Origin: Campylobacter sp. RM16192
GTDB taxonomy: Bacteria > Campylobacterota > Campylobacteria > Campylobacterales > Campylobacteraceae
Direction of reading: 5' to 3'
Assembly: GCF_004803855.2 (NCBI RefSeq)
Contig: NZ_CP012552.1
Coordinates: 930,001 to 994,000, forward strand
Length of the DNA stretch: 64,000 nucleotides
Numbering within the stretch: the first letter of the stretch is position 1; every line of letters begins with the position of its first letter. The translations under genes and the position numbers were made by a program. Below, piece after piece: positions 56,144 through 64,000 of the stretch. Below the pieces are notes generated by a model. That model saw nothing but the letters and a program-made list of their open reading frames with translations, was not told the DNA's origin and searched no databases.

Positions 56144-57301
56144 TTATGCCTCTTTCTCTTCTTTATCTTTTGCAAAAACAGCAAGTGCAGCGTGCGCAGC
56201 CATACCTATACCGGCAAGCGCGAGCACACCGATACCTATCTTGTCGCTTACATTATCAGCACCAAGACCTAAAACAGTGTCAAATAGTCTATCTCCCATA
56301 GGCTCTTCAAATGGCCCCATGGTATCCCAGAAATCAGGCTCAGAGCATCCTATACATCCGTGTCCGGCTTGAACAGGCCAAGATGTATGCTGATTAAATC
56401 TCTCGCGTGAGCAGTTATTAAATGTATATGGACCTTTACATCCTACTTTATATAAGCAGTATCCATCTTTTGCGCCCTCGTCGCCAAATCTTTGGACAAA
56501 TTCACCTGCGTCAAAGCGTCCTCGTCTTTCACAAAGGTCATGAATTCTAAGTCCATAGGCCCATTTTGGACGATTAAATACGTCAAGAGATGGCAATGTT
56601 CCAAATAGTATATAGTGCAGTACGTTTCCTACGATATTTTTTTCACTAGGAGGGCATCCAGGAACGTTTATAACAGGTTTGCTAGTAGCTTTGCTCATAG
56701 CTTGTGAATTTGAAGGATTTGGACGAGCCGCTTGAACACCTCCAAAGCTAGAACAGGTGCCTATTGCAAATATTGCAGCAGCATTATCGCTAGCATGTTT
56801 TGCATGATGAAGTCCGGTGTATCCAAGAGGTCCTACTGTTAGATAATTTTCTGTAGATCCCATAGGTATGCCACCCTCAACTAAAAGTATATACCTACCC
56901 TTATACTTTTCTATAGCACTTTCTAAATTCTCCTCAGCCTGCCAGCCAGAAGCCGCCATAATAGTCTCATGATACTCAAGTGATATATAATCAAATATCA
57001 AGCTATCTATACTAGGGGTATCGGTTCTAAGTAAACTCTCGCTACAACCTGTACACTCAGCCATATGAAGCCAAATAACAGGCAAGCGATCGCTAAGTTC
57101 TGCCGCACGTGCCACAACAGGAGTCATAGACGCAGGAAGCGCCATAAACGCTGTCATTGCGCCAGCCCACTTCATAAAGTCACGACGAGTAAAGCCACTT
57201 GCTTTCAGAGCTTCACTTATCGAGCCTTCATTCTTTACTCTTGGTAGCTTAGCCAGAATATTGAGTCGCTCATTAACTCTGGCAAGAACATCATTTTTCA
57301 T
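56144..57301 (-). CDS. hydA: HydA, NiFe hydrogenase small subunit with Tat signal
   Basis: The iron-sulfur subunit that takes HydB out through the Tat route. The twin-arginine motif is at 39-40 (TRRDFMKWAG), preceded by a long n-region. Cluster cysteines occur in ECTGCSESL, GTCSSFGG, GCPPSEKN, LCERRG, YKVGCKGPYTFNNC and HGCIGCSEPDFW. The C-terminal helix (IGIGVLALAGIGMAAHAALAVF) anchors it in the membrane. The ATG has AAGGAG upstream. First gene of the hyd operon. Confidence 0.97.
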   Translation of the reverse strand: MKNDVLARVNERLNILAKLPRVKNEGSISEALKASGFTRRDFMKWAGAMTAFMALPASMTPVVARAAELSDRLPVIWLHMAECTGCSESLLRTDTPSIDSLIFDYISLEYHETIMAASGWQAEENLESAIEKYKGRYILLVEGGIPMGSTENYLTVGPLGYTGLHHAKHASDNAAAIFAIGTCSSFGGVQAARPNPSNSQAMSKATSKPVINVPGCPPSEKNIVGNVLHYILFGTLPSLDVFNRPKWAYGLRIHDLCERRGRFDAGEFVQRFGDEGAKDGYCLYKVGCKGPYTFNNCSRERFNQHTSWPVQAGHGCIGCSEPDFWDTMGPFEEPMGDRLFDTVLGLGADNVSDKIGIGVLALAGIGMAAHAALAVFAKDKEEKEA

Positions 57302-57339
57302 ACCTACTCCTTAAAAAAATGAATTTATACCACAACAAA

Positions 57340-57356
57340 TATGTAAATTTTACATA
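57340..57356. repeat. 17-bp palindrome near the hydA start
   Basis: TATGTAAA and its exact complement separated by one T, centred about 47 bp upstream of the hydA ATG. The same half site occurs in the Phd-like operator at 8259-8280, but with one base more spacing. Could be a repressor site. Confidence 0.45.
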
Positions 57357-57425
57357 ATTATATATATAGAAAAAATAAAAAGAACTTTAATATTTTACAA
57401 AATACTAAATGAAATATAAATTTTT

Positions 57426-57458
57426 TAATAATATTTTGTCTTGGATGAAATATTACTA
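57426..57458. repeat. 11-bp inverted repeat with 11-bp spacer upstream of hydA
   Basis: TAATAATATTT is followed after 11 bases by AAATATTACTA, matching its complement at 10 of 11 positions. The spacing resembles the TATWATT-N11-AATWATA form known for Helicobacter NikR, but the arms are not the same. It lies about 125 bp upstream of hydA. Confidence 0.35.
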
Positions 57459-57734
57459 TTAATTCTCATTGTTTATTATTTATAAAATATATTAATTTTT
57501 TTTTATAATAATTGATTAATATATTTTTTAGAAATATGCTATTTTCATTATTTTAAAATAAAAATATATACTTAAAATTATTATATAAATTATCAAAAAT
57601 AAGATTTAAGATAAAAATACTCTGATTTTTATTTAAATGAAATTTTTATTTAAAATATTTGATTTATTTGAAAATATGCCAAATTTGCTTTTTTATTTTT
57701 TGTATGTTTTTTGTAGCTAAATTTAAAGTAAAAT

Positions 57735-57787
57735 AAATTTTACCCACTCGCAAAAAGTTAAAAAAATCAAGCGAAAGGGTAAAATTT
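57735..57787 (-). terminator. Hairpin after fumC
   Basis: Eleven-base arms AAATTTTACCC and its complement enclose CTCGC/GCG-type inner pairing, 10 bp after the fumC stop. On the minus strand the stem is followed by T-rich ATTTTACTTT. It insulates fumC from the hydA leader. Confidence 0.65.
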
Positions 57788-57796
57788 AAATCAAAT

Positions 57797-59194
57797 TTAT
57801 TTTTTAGGATAGGTCATCTCTTCAGGACGAACGTATTTGTCAAACTCTTCAGCTGTTAAAATTCCTAAATTTACAGCCTCTTCTTTTAGCGTGGTGCTGT
57901 TTTGATGAGCGGTTTTAGCTATTTTAGCTGCATTTTCATATCCTATATAAGGATTTAGCGCGGTTACTAGCATAAGCGAGCCGTGCAAATAGCCGTCTAT
58001 CACTTTTAAATTCGGTTCAATCCCCACAGCACAATGATCGTTAAAGCTTATCATCGCGTCACTTAAAAGCCTGATTGATTGAAGCAAGTTATAAGTAAGC
58101 ACCGGCTTAAACACGTTTAGCTCGAAATTTCCTTGAGAGGCGCTAAGAGTTACCGCAAAGTGATTTGCCATGACCTGAACCGATACCATCGTCATCGCTT
58201 CGCACTGCGTCGGATTTACTTTGCCCGGCATTATGGAGCTTCCTGGCTCGTTTTCAGGGATAAAAATTTCGCCTATACCGCATCTTGGACCGCTTGCAAG
58301 CCATCTTATGTCGTTTGCGATTTTCATCAAATTTGCAGCTAGTCCGTCAAGCGCACCGCTTAAAAACACCTCGCCGTCATGGCTTGTAAGCCCGTGAAAT
58401 TTATTAGGATGAGAGATAAATTTAAACTTGCTTTTAGTTAGATTGTTTAACTCTTCGCTTACTAAATTTGAAAACTCAGGGTGCGAATTTAGTCCCGTCC
58501 CTACGGCGGTTCCGCCGATAGCAAGCTCGCAAAGATATTTCATCGAGTCATTTACTTGAAGCTGCGCTTTTCTTAGCATCTCGACATATCCGCTAAGCTC
58601 TTGTCCAAGGGTTAGCGGAGTAGCGTCTTGAAGGTGCGTGCGCCCTATTTTGACTATATCTTTAAATTTCTCGCTCTTGCTCTCTAAAGTCTTTTTAAGC
58701 TTGTCGATAGCGGGCAAAAGCTGCTTTTGAATCTCTATCACAAAGGCTATTCTCATCGCGGTCGGATAGGTGTCGTTTGAGCTTTGACCCTTGTTTACGT
58801 CATCGTTTGGATGAACGAGTTTTTTTACTCTAAAGTTCTCGCCTAAAATTTCAGTGGCTCTGTTTGCGATAACTTCATTTAGGTTCATGTTTGACTGAGT
58901 GCCTGAACCTGTCTGCCAGACTACAAGAGGGAAATTTCCGCACAGTTTGCCGTCTATGATCTCATCGCAGGCTTGTGATATGGCTTTAGTTTTTGCCTCA
59001 TCAAGCCTGTTTAGCTTGTGATTGACTATGGCGCAAGCTTTTTTAAGATACGCAAAGCCTTTGATGACCTCTTTTGGCATCTTCTCTTCGCCTATTTTAA
59101 AATTCTCAAAACTTCTTTCGGTTTGAGCGCCCCAATACTTATCGTTTGGCACCTGAATTTCGCCCATAGTGTCTTTTTCTATTCTATATTGCAT
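57797..59194 (-). CDS. fumC: FumC, class II fumarase
   Basis: Interconverts fumarate and malate. [17 protein letters not shown] and the family signature [13 protein letters not shown] are intact, and [18 protein letters not shown] binds substrate. Heat-stable, iron-free class of 465 residues. ATG behind AAAGGATC. Divergent from pbpC across about 100 bp. Confidence 0.97.
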   Translation of the reverse strand: MQYRIEKDTMGEIQVPNDKYWGAQTERSFENFKIGEEKMPKEVIKGFAYLKKACAIVNHKLNRLDEAKTKAISQACDEIIDGKLCGNFPLVVWQTGSGTQSNMNLNEVIANRATEILGENFRVKKLVHPNDDVNKGQSSNDTYPTAMRIAFVIEIQKQLLPAIDKLKKTLESKSEKFKDIVKIGRTHLQDATPLTLGQELSGYVEMLRKAQLQVNDSMKYLCELAIGGTAVGTGLNSHPEFSNLVSEELNNLTKSKFKFISHPNKFHGLTSHDGEVFLSGALDGLAANLMKIANDIRWLASGPRCGIGEIFIPENEPGSSIMPGKVNPTQCEAMTMVSVQVMANHFAVTLSASQGNFELNVFKPVLTYNLLQSIRLLSDAMISFNDHCAVGIEPNLKVIDGYLHGSLMLVTALNPYIGYENAAKIAKTAHQNSTTLKEEAVNLGILTAEEFDKYVRPEEMTYPKK

Positions 59195-59281
59195 AAATGA
59201 TCCTTTTAAATTATTTTTGATATTTTATATCATAATTAATAAATAAAGGATAACTACGTTAGCTTTGCCTATAAAATCTGT

Positions 59282-59287
59282 TATAAT
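59282..59287 (+). promoter_or_regulatory. Candidate -10 box immediately upstream of pbpC
   Basis: TATAAT ends only 6 bases before the pbpC ATG, so a transcript from it would begin at or next to the start codon. A second box, TATAAAAT at 59270-59277, would give a leader of about 12 bases. No Shine-Dalgarno is seen before the ATG. Confidence 0.4.
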
Positions 59288-59293
59288 TTTAAA

Positions 59294-61462
59294 ATGAAGA
59301 ATAAAATTATTAAATTTGCTAAATTTGGTTTTATCTTTATCGCATCTCTTTTCTTGGCATTTTTAATACTTGATTTTGCCTTCCCTTTAAATACGAAAAT
59401 GCTCACTAGAGAAAATTCTTCGATATTGTTTGATAAAAATGGCGAGATTATTTCTATGCGCCCAAGTAGCGATGAAATTTGGCGTTTTGAGGCGCAAAAT
59501 ATCCCACAAACGCTCAAAGATAGCGTTTTACTCTTTGAAGATAGATACTTTTACTACCATTTTGGATTTAATCCTTTTTCTATGACTAGAGCTGCTTTTC
59601 ACAACCTAACGCACAAAAACCGCATAGGTGCTTCAACGATAACCATGCAAGTAGCCCGCATGATGAGCCCAAAAGAGCGCACATACGCTAATAAAATAAA
59701 AGAAATTTTTACCGCCTTTCAGCTTGAATGGCACTACACAAAAGATGAAATTTTAAAATTTTATTTCAATCTCGCTCCTTATGGCGGCAATATAGAAGGC
59801 GTTGCAGCGGCTGCGAGGTTTTATTTTAATAAAAATTTAGAAGATCTAAGCATTGCTCAAATGGCTCTTCTTAGCACGATCCCAAAAAATCCGAACGCAA
59901 ATCGCCTTGATAAAAAATCAAACATAAATACTTTAAAAAACCGCGTAGTAACTTTGCTGTATAAGGCTAAAATAATAGACAAGAGCCAATATCAAAGAGC
60001 CAGAAGCGAGCCATTTAAAAATAAACGCTTCAATGCGCCTTTAAATGCCAAGCAATACTCTTTAATCGCTATTAAAAACGGAGTTATAAACTCGAATCTG
60101 AATCTAAATTTACAAAATATTTTAGAAACAAATCTAAAAATAGCCTCAGATTTAATGATAGATAAAAACGCCAAAAATGCAGCCGGTATAATCATAGATA
60201 ATAGATCAATGAGTGTGGCTGCATATGTTGGCTCACATAACGAAAAGGCTTTAGACGGAGAAAATGACGGAGTGATTATGAGTAGAAACGTAGGCTCTAC
60301 TCTAAAACCTTTTATATTTTCATTAGGACTTGATCAAGGCTTCATAACCCCTAAAAAAGAGATGATAGATACTGAAATTTTCATAAGAGAATACAATCCA
60401 AAAAATTACGATAACGAATTTTTGGGCATAGTTTCGGCTACAGAGGCCTTAGCGCTTAGCCTAAATATACCTGCTGTAAATTTAAATCACAAACTTAAAG
60501 AAAACTCACTATACGAGATGCTAAAAGAGATAAATTTAGTAAAAAATACAAAAGAATTTTACGGCGACAGCATATCATTAGGAAGCGCTGAAATGAGCCT
60601 ATTAAATTTAGCCCACTTATATACAATCTACGCCAATAAAGGGGAGTTAAAACCTCTTGAAGTCGCAGGAAAAACAGTAGGAGAAAACAAACGTCTAATA
60701 AGCGAACAAAGTGCGTATCTAACTGCAAAAATGCTATCAAAGGCAGCCAGAAGCTACCTAGGAGTTACATGGCAATATGCAAAGGATACCCCGCAAATCG
60801 CTTTTAAAACCGGCACTAGTTATGGATCAAGAGATATATATGCCATAGGAGTTAATCAAGACTACACAATAGCGGTATGGTTTGGAAATTTTAACGGTAA
60901 AAAGACTAAAAATTTAAGCGGATTTTCTGATGCCTCCAAGGTTGTTTTTGATATTTTTAAAATTTTAGCTCAACAAGAGAGTCTATCTTTTATCGATATT
61001 CCAAACGGAATCGAAGAAAAAGAGAGCTGTCTGGACGCATTTAAATTTAAAGAGTGTAAAAATATACAAATTGATGAGCTTATAAGCGATGTTGAACTAA
61101 AAGATGATTGCGATAGTATAAGAAGTGAAGAGGTGGATTTCTTACTAAAAAACAATAAAATTTCAAAACAAGATATAAAAGACAGCCCCTGCTTTTATAA
61201 ATTTAAAAACCATAAGCCTCTAATAGCCTCACCTTTTAACGAACAAATAATAATGAGTAATGAGAAGGAAACTAAAGTTATGCTAAAATGTTACGCATAT
61301 ATTGGAGATGAAATTTATTACAAAATAGATGACGAAGAGTTTAATAAGACCACAAACGCAGCCGAAAAAATGCTAATTCTAAAAGAAGGTGAACACAAAA
61401 TAGGTTGTCTGGATGAGAATTCAAATTTAAGCGAAATAAAAATAGAAATAAGGAGGTTTTGA
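59294..61462 (+). CDS. pbpC: PbpC, penicillin-binding protein 1C
   Basis: A bifunctional peptidoglycan synthase of 722 residues. One N-terminal membrane anchor is followed by the glycosyltransferase 51 domain with catalytic Glu near 82 (LFEDRYFYYHFG) and GASTITMQVARMM. The transpeptidase has STLK near 334, SLN in LALSLNIPAV and KTGTS near 505. A C-terminal PBP1C domain (about 630-722) holds several cysteines. Its stop overlaps the ATG of the alpha-2-macroglobulin gene, the usual partner of PBP1C. Confidence 0.93.
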   Translation: MKNKIIKFAKFGFIFIASLFLAFLILDFAFPLNTKMLTRENSSILFDKNGEIISMRPSSDEIWRFEAQNIPQTLKDSVLLFEDRYFYYHFGFNPFSMTRAAFHNLTHKNRIGASTITMQVARMMSPKERTYANKIKEIFTAFQLEWHYTKDEILKFYFNLAPYGGNIEGVAAAARFYFNKNLEDLSIAQMALLSTIPKNPNANRLDKKSNINTLKNRVVTLLYKAKIIDKSQYQRARSEPFKNKRFNAPLNAKQYSLIAIKNGVINSNLNLNLQNILETNLKIASDLMIDKNAKNAAGIIIDNRSMSVAAYVGSHNEKALDGENDGVIMSRNVGSTLKPFIFSLGLDQGFITPKKEMIDTEIFIREYNPKNYDNEFLGIVSATEALALSLNIPAVNLNHKLKENSLYEMLKEINLVKNTKEFYGDSISLGSAEMSLLNLAHLYTIYANKGELKPLEVAGKTVGENKRLISEQSAYLTAKMLSKAARSYLGVTWQYAKDTPQIAFKTGTSYGSRDIYAIGVNQDYTIAVWFGNFNGKKTKNLSGFSDASKVVFDIFKILAQQESLSFIDIPNGIEEKESCLDAFKFKECKNIQIDELISDVELKDDCDSIRSEEVDFLLKNNKISKQDIKDSPCFYKFKNHKPLIASPFNEQIIMSNEKETKVMLKCYAYIGDEIYYKIDDEEFNKTTNAAEKMLILKEGEHKIGCLDENSNLSEIKIEIRRF

Positions 61463-64000
61463 TGTTATTTAGATCTACAGCAGCTACTCTTATGCTATGT
61501 TTGAGCCTAAATGCTTTCACTCTTACGGGTGATTTTAGAGCGCCTGATGATAGAGTATTAATCTTTGGAGTAAAATACGAAAAAAAGGCTACATCGTCAC
61601 TAATTGGAACGATGACGCATAAAAAACTTCTAACATGCACACCAGAACTTGAAGGAGTATACGAATACGGAAACAACGATATCACGCTTTATCTTACAAA
61701 ACCACTTGTAAAAGGTATTGATTACAACTGCATTAAAGATAAAACTTCGTCCGGGTTTTACAGCGGGGATTTTGTATTAGACAAATTTGTAGAATACTCT
61801 AAAAGTGATTATCTGATAGGCTTTAATGACGAAGTTAAAGAAGAGGAATTTGTTAAAAATTTTAAAATTTACGAGAGAAAAAATCTAGCGAAAAACGATA
61901 TCAAATACAAAATCACAAGCAAAACAAAGAATAACTTTAATGTAAAACTACTTAGTAGCGGAGAAAATTTGATATTTGACGTATCAAATAATCTAAAAAG
62001 CACCTCTGGAATAAATTTGGATAATAACTACGCAATACCTCAAGAGCCTACGACAGAAGAGATGTTTGTGGATAATCCAGAGGCTAAAACTATGCTTCTA
62101 ACCGCCCCTAAAGCAGTTAGTCTAGATAATGGAAAATTAGCCATAAGACTATATTTAAAAAATTGGCTTGATTATGGAAATTTTCATAAATTTGTAAGTA
62201 TAGACGGAGTTAAAAATTTTAAAGTTAGCGAGATTGAGTATACGAATTATACAGAGAAAGAAGATATACCGCAAGATCACTATTATTACATTGATGTCAC
62301 AAGCGATGAATTTAAACCGAATACAGAATATAAAATAAGATATTTAAAAGGATTTGGAGATAGGTATTCATTACTAAGAGAGAGTGCTGAATTTAAAATC
62401 AAATTTGGAAATTTAAAACCGTTTTTAAAATTTAGCGATCCACAAAATGCTCCATATATGTCAAATATCGGCGAGATAGCCATAGAAAGCGTCAATACAA
62501 GCACTGCAAAAGTAGTAGTAGAAAAACTAATGGATCAAAACTATAGATACTTCTTAAATTTTTCAAACGAAGACCTATCGCCTTTAGTTAAAGAGGTAAC
62601 AAGTAAAAACTATGAGCTTGGCGGGACTTTAAATGAAATTTCAAAACATAAGATCAAGCTTGACTTCGCAGATAGTGGAGATGGAGTATATCTTATAACA
62701 ATATATTACGATAAAGAAAAAAGCACATCTAAAGTAGTATATTTAACAGATATAGGCGTAAGCGTCAAACTGGCTAAAGATGAGATCTTTTTATTTGCTA
62801 ATAGACTTAGTCAAAATGCTGTGGTAGCAAACGCGGATGTAAAAATTTATTCCAACAAAAACGAAATTTTAGCAAACGGAATAACAAACGATGAGGGCAT
62901 ATTTAAATTTAATAAGAAAAATATCGGTGAAGAGGCTTCATCTGCTGTCGTAACCATAGGCAAAGAGCAAGGATTTATAATCTTGACTCAGGGCAAAAAT
63001 TTAAACGAAAATGGCTATTATCCAAAGAAAGCTCCAAATGAACTTTACAGCGCTTATTTACACTTTGCGAGCGATATAATTCGTCCATCAGATACAATAA
63101 AAGGAGAGATAATAATCAAAAACGCTCTATTTAGCGCTCTATCTGAAATGCCTGTAAAACTTAAAATAAAAGATCCTCAAAACAAAACAATACTCAATAA
63201 ATCGGTAAAGACAGATAGGCTTGGAGTGATAAATTTTGACGAGAGTGTAAATTCAGAACTTAGCGGATCGTTTAAATTTGAAGTTATTTTCGCAGACAGA
63301 ATACTAACTTCTCAAAATTTCTCAGTTGAGTCCTTTACCCCTCAACGTATAAAAAATAACATAACTCTAAATAAAGATACCTATACCAAAGATGAACTAA
63401 TAGAAGTTAGCCTACAAAGCAACTATCTATTTGGCGCTCCTGCTGGTGATTTAAAAGGCAACATAGAGCTAAATATGTATCAAAAAGAGTATTTAAATGA
63501 TAAATATAAAAATTATAATTTTAGTAATAGTGAATACTCTAAAATATACTTTGACCAGATATTTAAAGATATAAAGCTTGACAAAGACGGCAAGAGCACA
63601 AAGATAATAAAACCACTTATAGGGCAAAAAAAGGTTGCAAGCGTAATTGGTGCTACCTTGGTCTTTAATATCAATGATGATGGTAAAAATATATCGGCAA
63701 GTAAAAGTCTAACTATCTATCCTTTTGAAACTATGGTGGGAATTAAGGCTGATACCGACTTTACAGAGGTTAATAACAATGTAAATTTTAACTTCATCAA
63801 CATAGATCCTCTAAGTGGCGAAGAAAAACAAGGAATAGAAAAAGTAATAGATATAAAAAGAGGAGTATGGAATTACAACCTAGATAAAGAAGGTGTGATG
63901 AGATGGAATAAAAACTATGAAAGCATATCTAAAGTATCGCAATCTACAAATACATTTTCTTACAGCTTCTCTCAAAGCGGAGATTACAAAGTAGTCGTAA
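61462..64000 (+). CDS. Alpha-2-macroglobulin family protein (YfhM-like), 5' part only
   Basis: The frame is open from ATG 61462 (behind AGGAGG) to the window end, at least 846 codons; the 3' part is missing. A signal peptide (RSTAATLMLCLSLNAFT) with no good lipobox suggests a periplasmic product. Later comes a string of Ig-like MG domains, such as NELYSAYLHFASDIIRPSDT followed by IKGEIIIKNALF (typical of bacterial A2M). The thioester motif CxEQ would lie downstream and cannot be checked. Bacterial A2Ms trap proteases and are paired with PBP1C, which is encoded directly upstream. Confidence 0.85.
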   Translation, partial: MLFRSTAATLMLCLSLNAFTLTGDFRAPDDRVLIFGVKYEKKATSSLIGTMTHKKLLTCTPELEGVYEYGNNDITLYLTKPLVKGIDYNCIKDKTSSGFYSGDFVLDKFVEYSKSDYLIGFNDEVKEEEFVKNFKIYERKNLAKNDIKYKITSKTKNNFNVKLLSSGENLIFDVSNNLKSTSGINLDNNYAIPQEPTTEEMFVDNPEAKTMLLTAPKAVSLDNGKLAIRLYLKNWLDYGNFHKFVSIDGVKNFKVSEIEYTNYTEKEDIPQDHYYYIDVTSDEFKPNTEYKIRYLKGFGDRYSLLRESAEFKIKFGNLKPFLKFSDPQNAPYMSNIGEIAIESVNTSTAKVVVEKLMDQNYRYFLNFSNEDLSPLVKEVTSKNYELGGTLNEISKHKIKLDFADSGDGVYLITIYYDKEKSTSKVVYLTDIGVSVKLAKDEIFLFANRLSQNAVVANADVKIYSNKNEILANGITNDEGIFKFNKKNIGEEASSAVVTIGKEQGFIILTQGKNLNENGYYPKKAPNELYSAYLHFASDIIRPSDTIKGEIIIKNALFSALSEMPVKLKIKDPQNKTILNKSVKTDRLGVINFDESVNSELSGSFKFEVIFADRILTSQNFSVESFTPQRIKNNITLNKDTYTKDELIEVSLQSNYLFGAPAGDLKGNIELNMYQKEYLNDKYKNYNFSNSEYSKIYFDQIFKDIKLDKDGKSTKIIKPLIGQKKVASVIGATLVFNINDDGKNISASKSLTIYPFETMVGIKADTDFTEVNNNVNFNFINIDPLSGEEKQGIEKVIDIKRGVWNYNLDKEGVMRWNKNYESISKVSQSTNTFSYSFSQSGDYKVVV

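Larger units (their letters stand above)
57302..57734. promoter_or_regulatory. AT-rich leader upstream of hydA with inverted repeats
   Basis: About 430 bp without a gene, very AT-rich. It should hold the hydA promoter. Two inverted repeats are seen, listed separately at 57340-57356 and 57426-57458. No ORF with a ribosome site is present. Confidence 0.55.

Noticed and set aside
57302-57734. CRISPR array or ncRNA in the hydA leader
   Set aside because: No regular direct repeats and no stable structured RNA recognised; the sequence is simply AT-rich.

Overview
The window is chromosomal DNA from a member of the Campylobacterota, almost certainly a Campylobacter. It has AT-rich coding sequence, TATAAT-type -10 boxes without clear -35 boxes, AAGGA ribosome sites and tight overlapping operons. 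The gene set is also characteristic: a 2-oxoglutarate:acceptor oxidoreductase (OorDABC), a monomeric isocitrate dehydrogenase, and a hydABCDE uptake hydrogenase with hyp genes and NikR. I do not assign a species. From memory, the runs murF-ddl-ruvA, murJ-cysS-msbA-pyrD-dapA and icd-mdh-sucCD-oor resemble known Campylobacter gene orders; no comparison was run.

Layout. 1-5.3 kb: tRNA-Gly, moeA and murA on the minus strand, then on the plus strand an NlpC/P60 lipoprotein, a rhomboid protease, a DUF455 ferritin-like gene broken by a frameshift, and a SixA-like phosphatase. 5.3-5.8 kb: AT-rich DNA with no gene seen. 5.8-15.2 kb (minus): a membrane-anchored MurF, an alpha/beta hydrolase and a Phd/YefM-like protein form one overlapping operon behind a perfect 22-bp palindrome; then ddl, ruvA, a four-gene MCE/Mla-type lipid transporter and a FapA-like DUF342 protein. 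15.4-27.3 kb (plus): a compact run for envelope and basic metabolism (murJ, cysS, msbA, pyrD, M16 peptidase, dapA, FabL-like reductase, pgsA, PerM-like protein, rseP, yggS). 27.4-36 kb (minus): fldA and the oxidative TCA branch icd-mdh-sucCD-oorDABC. 36-42.3 kb: mltG overlapping head to head with an AsmA-like gene, a TauE/SafE permease and a Gcr-family membrane protein.

42.3-57.3 kb (minus) is a nickel/hydrogenase region: hydA-B-C-D-E-hypF, nikR, nhaA, two unknown-function membrane proteins (DUF2157-like and GDYXXLXY), and hypB-C-D-E-A. A 430-bp AT-rich leader upstream of hydA carries two inverted repeats. 57.7-64 kb: fumC on the minus strand, then pbpC and the start of an alpha-2-macroglobulin-like gene that runs off the window.

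Together the genes describe a respiratory cell that oxidises H2 in the periplasm and passes electrons to menaquinone, runs an oxidative TCA branch delivering 2-oxoglutarate electrons to ferredoxin or flavodoxin, and maintains its envelope through dispersed mur, mlt, pbp and lipid-transport genes. Most of the window is conserved core. No insertion sequence, prophage, CRISPR array or clearly new multi-gene system is visible. The best leads are the Phd-like gene heading a murF operon, HydE as an apparently degenerate HypF relative, the overlapping divergent mltG/AsmA-like starts, the hydA leader repeats and the frameshifted DUF455 gene.
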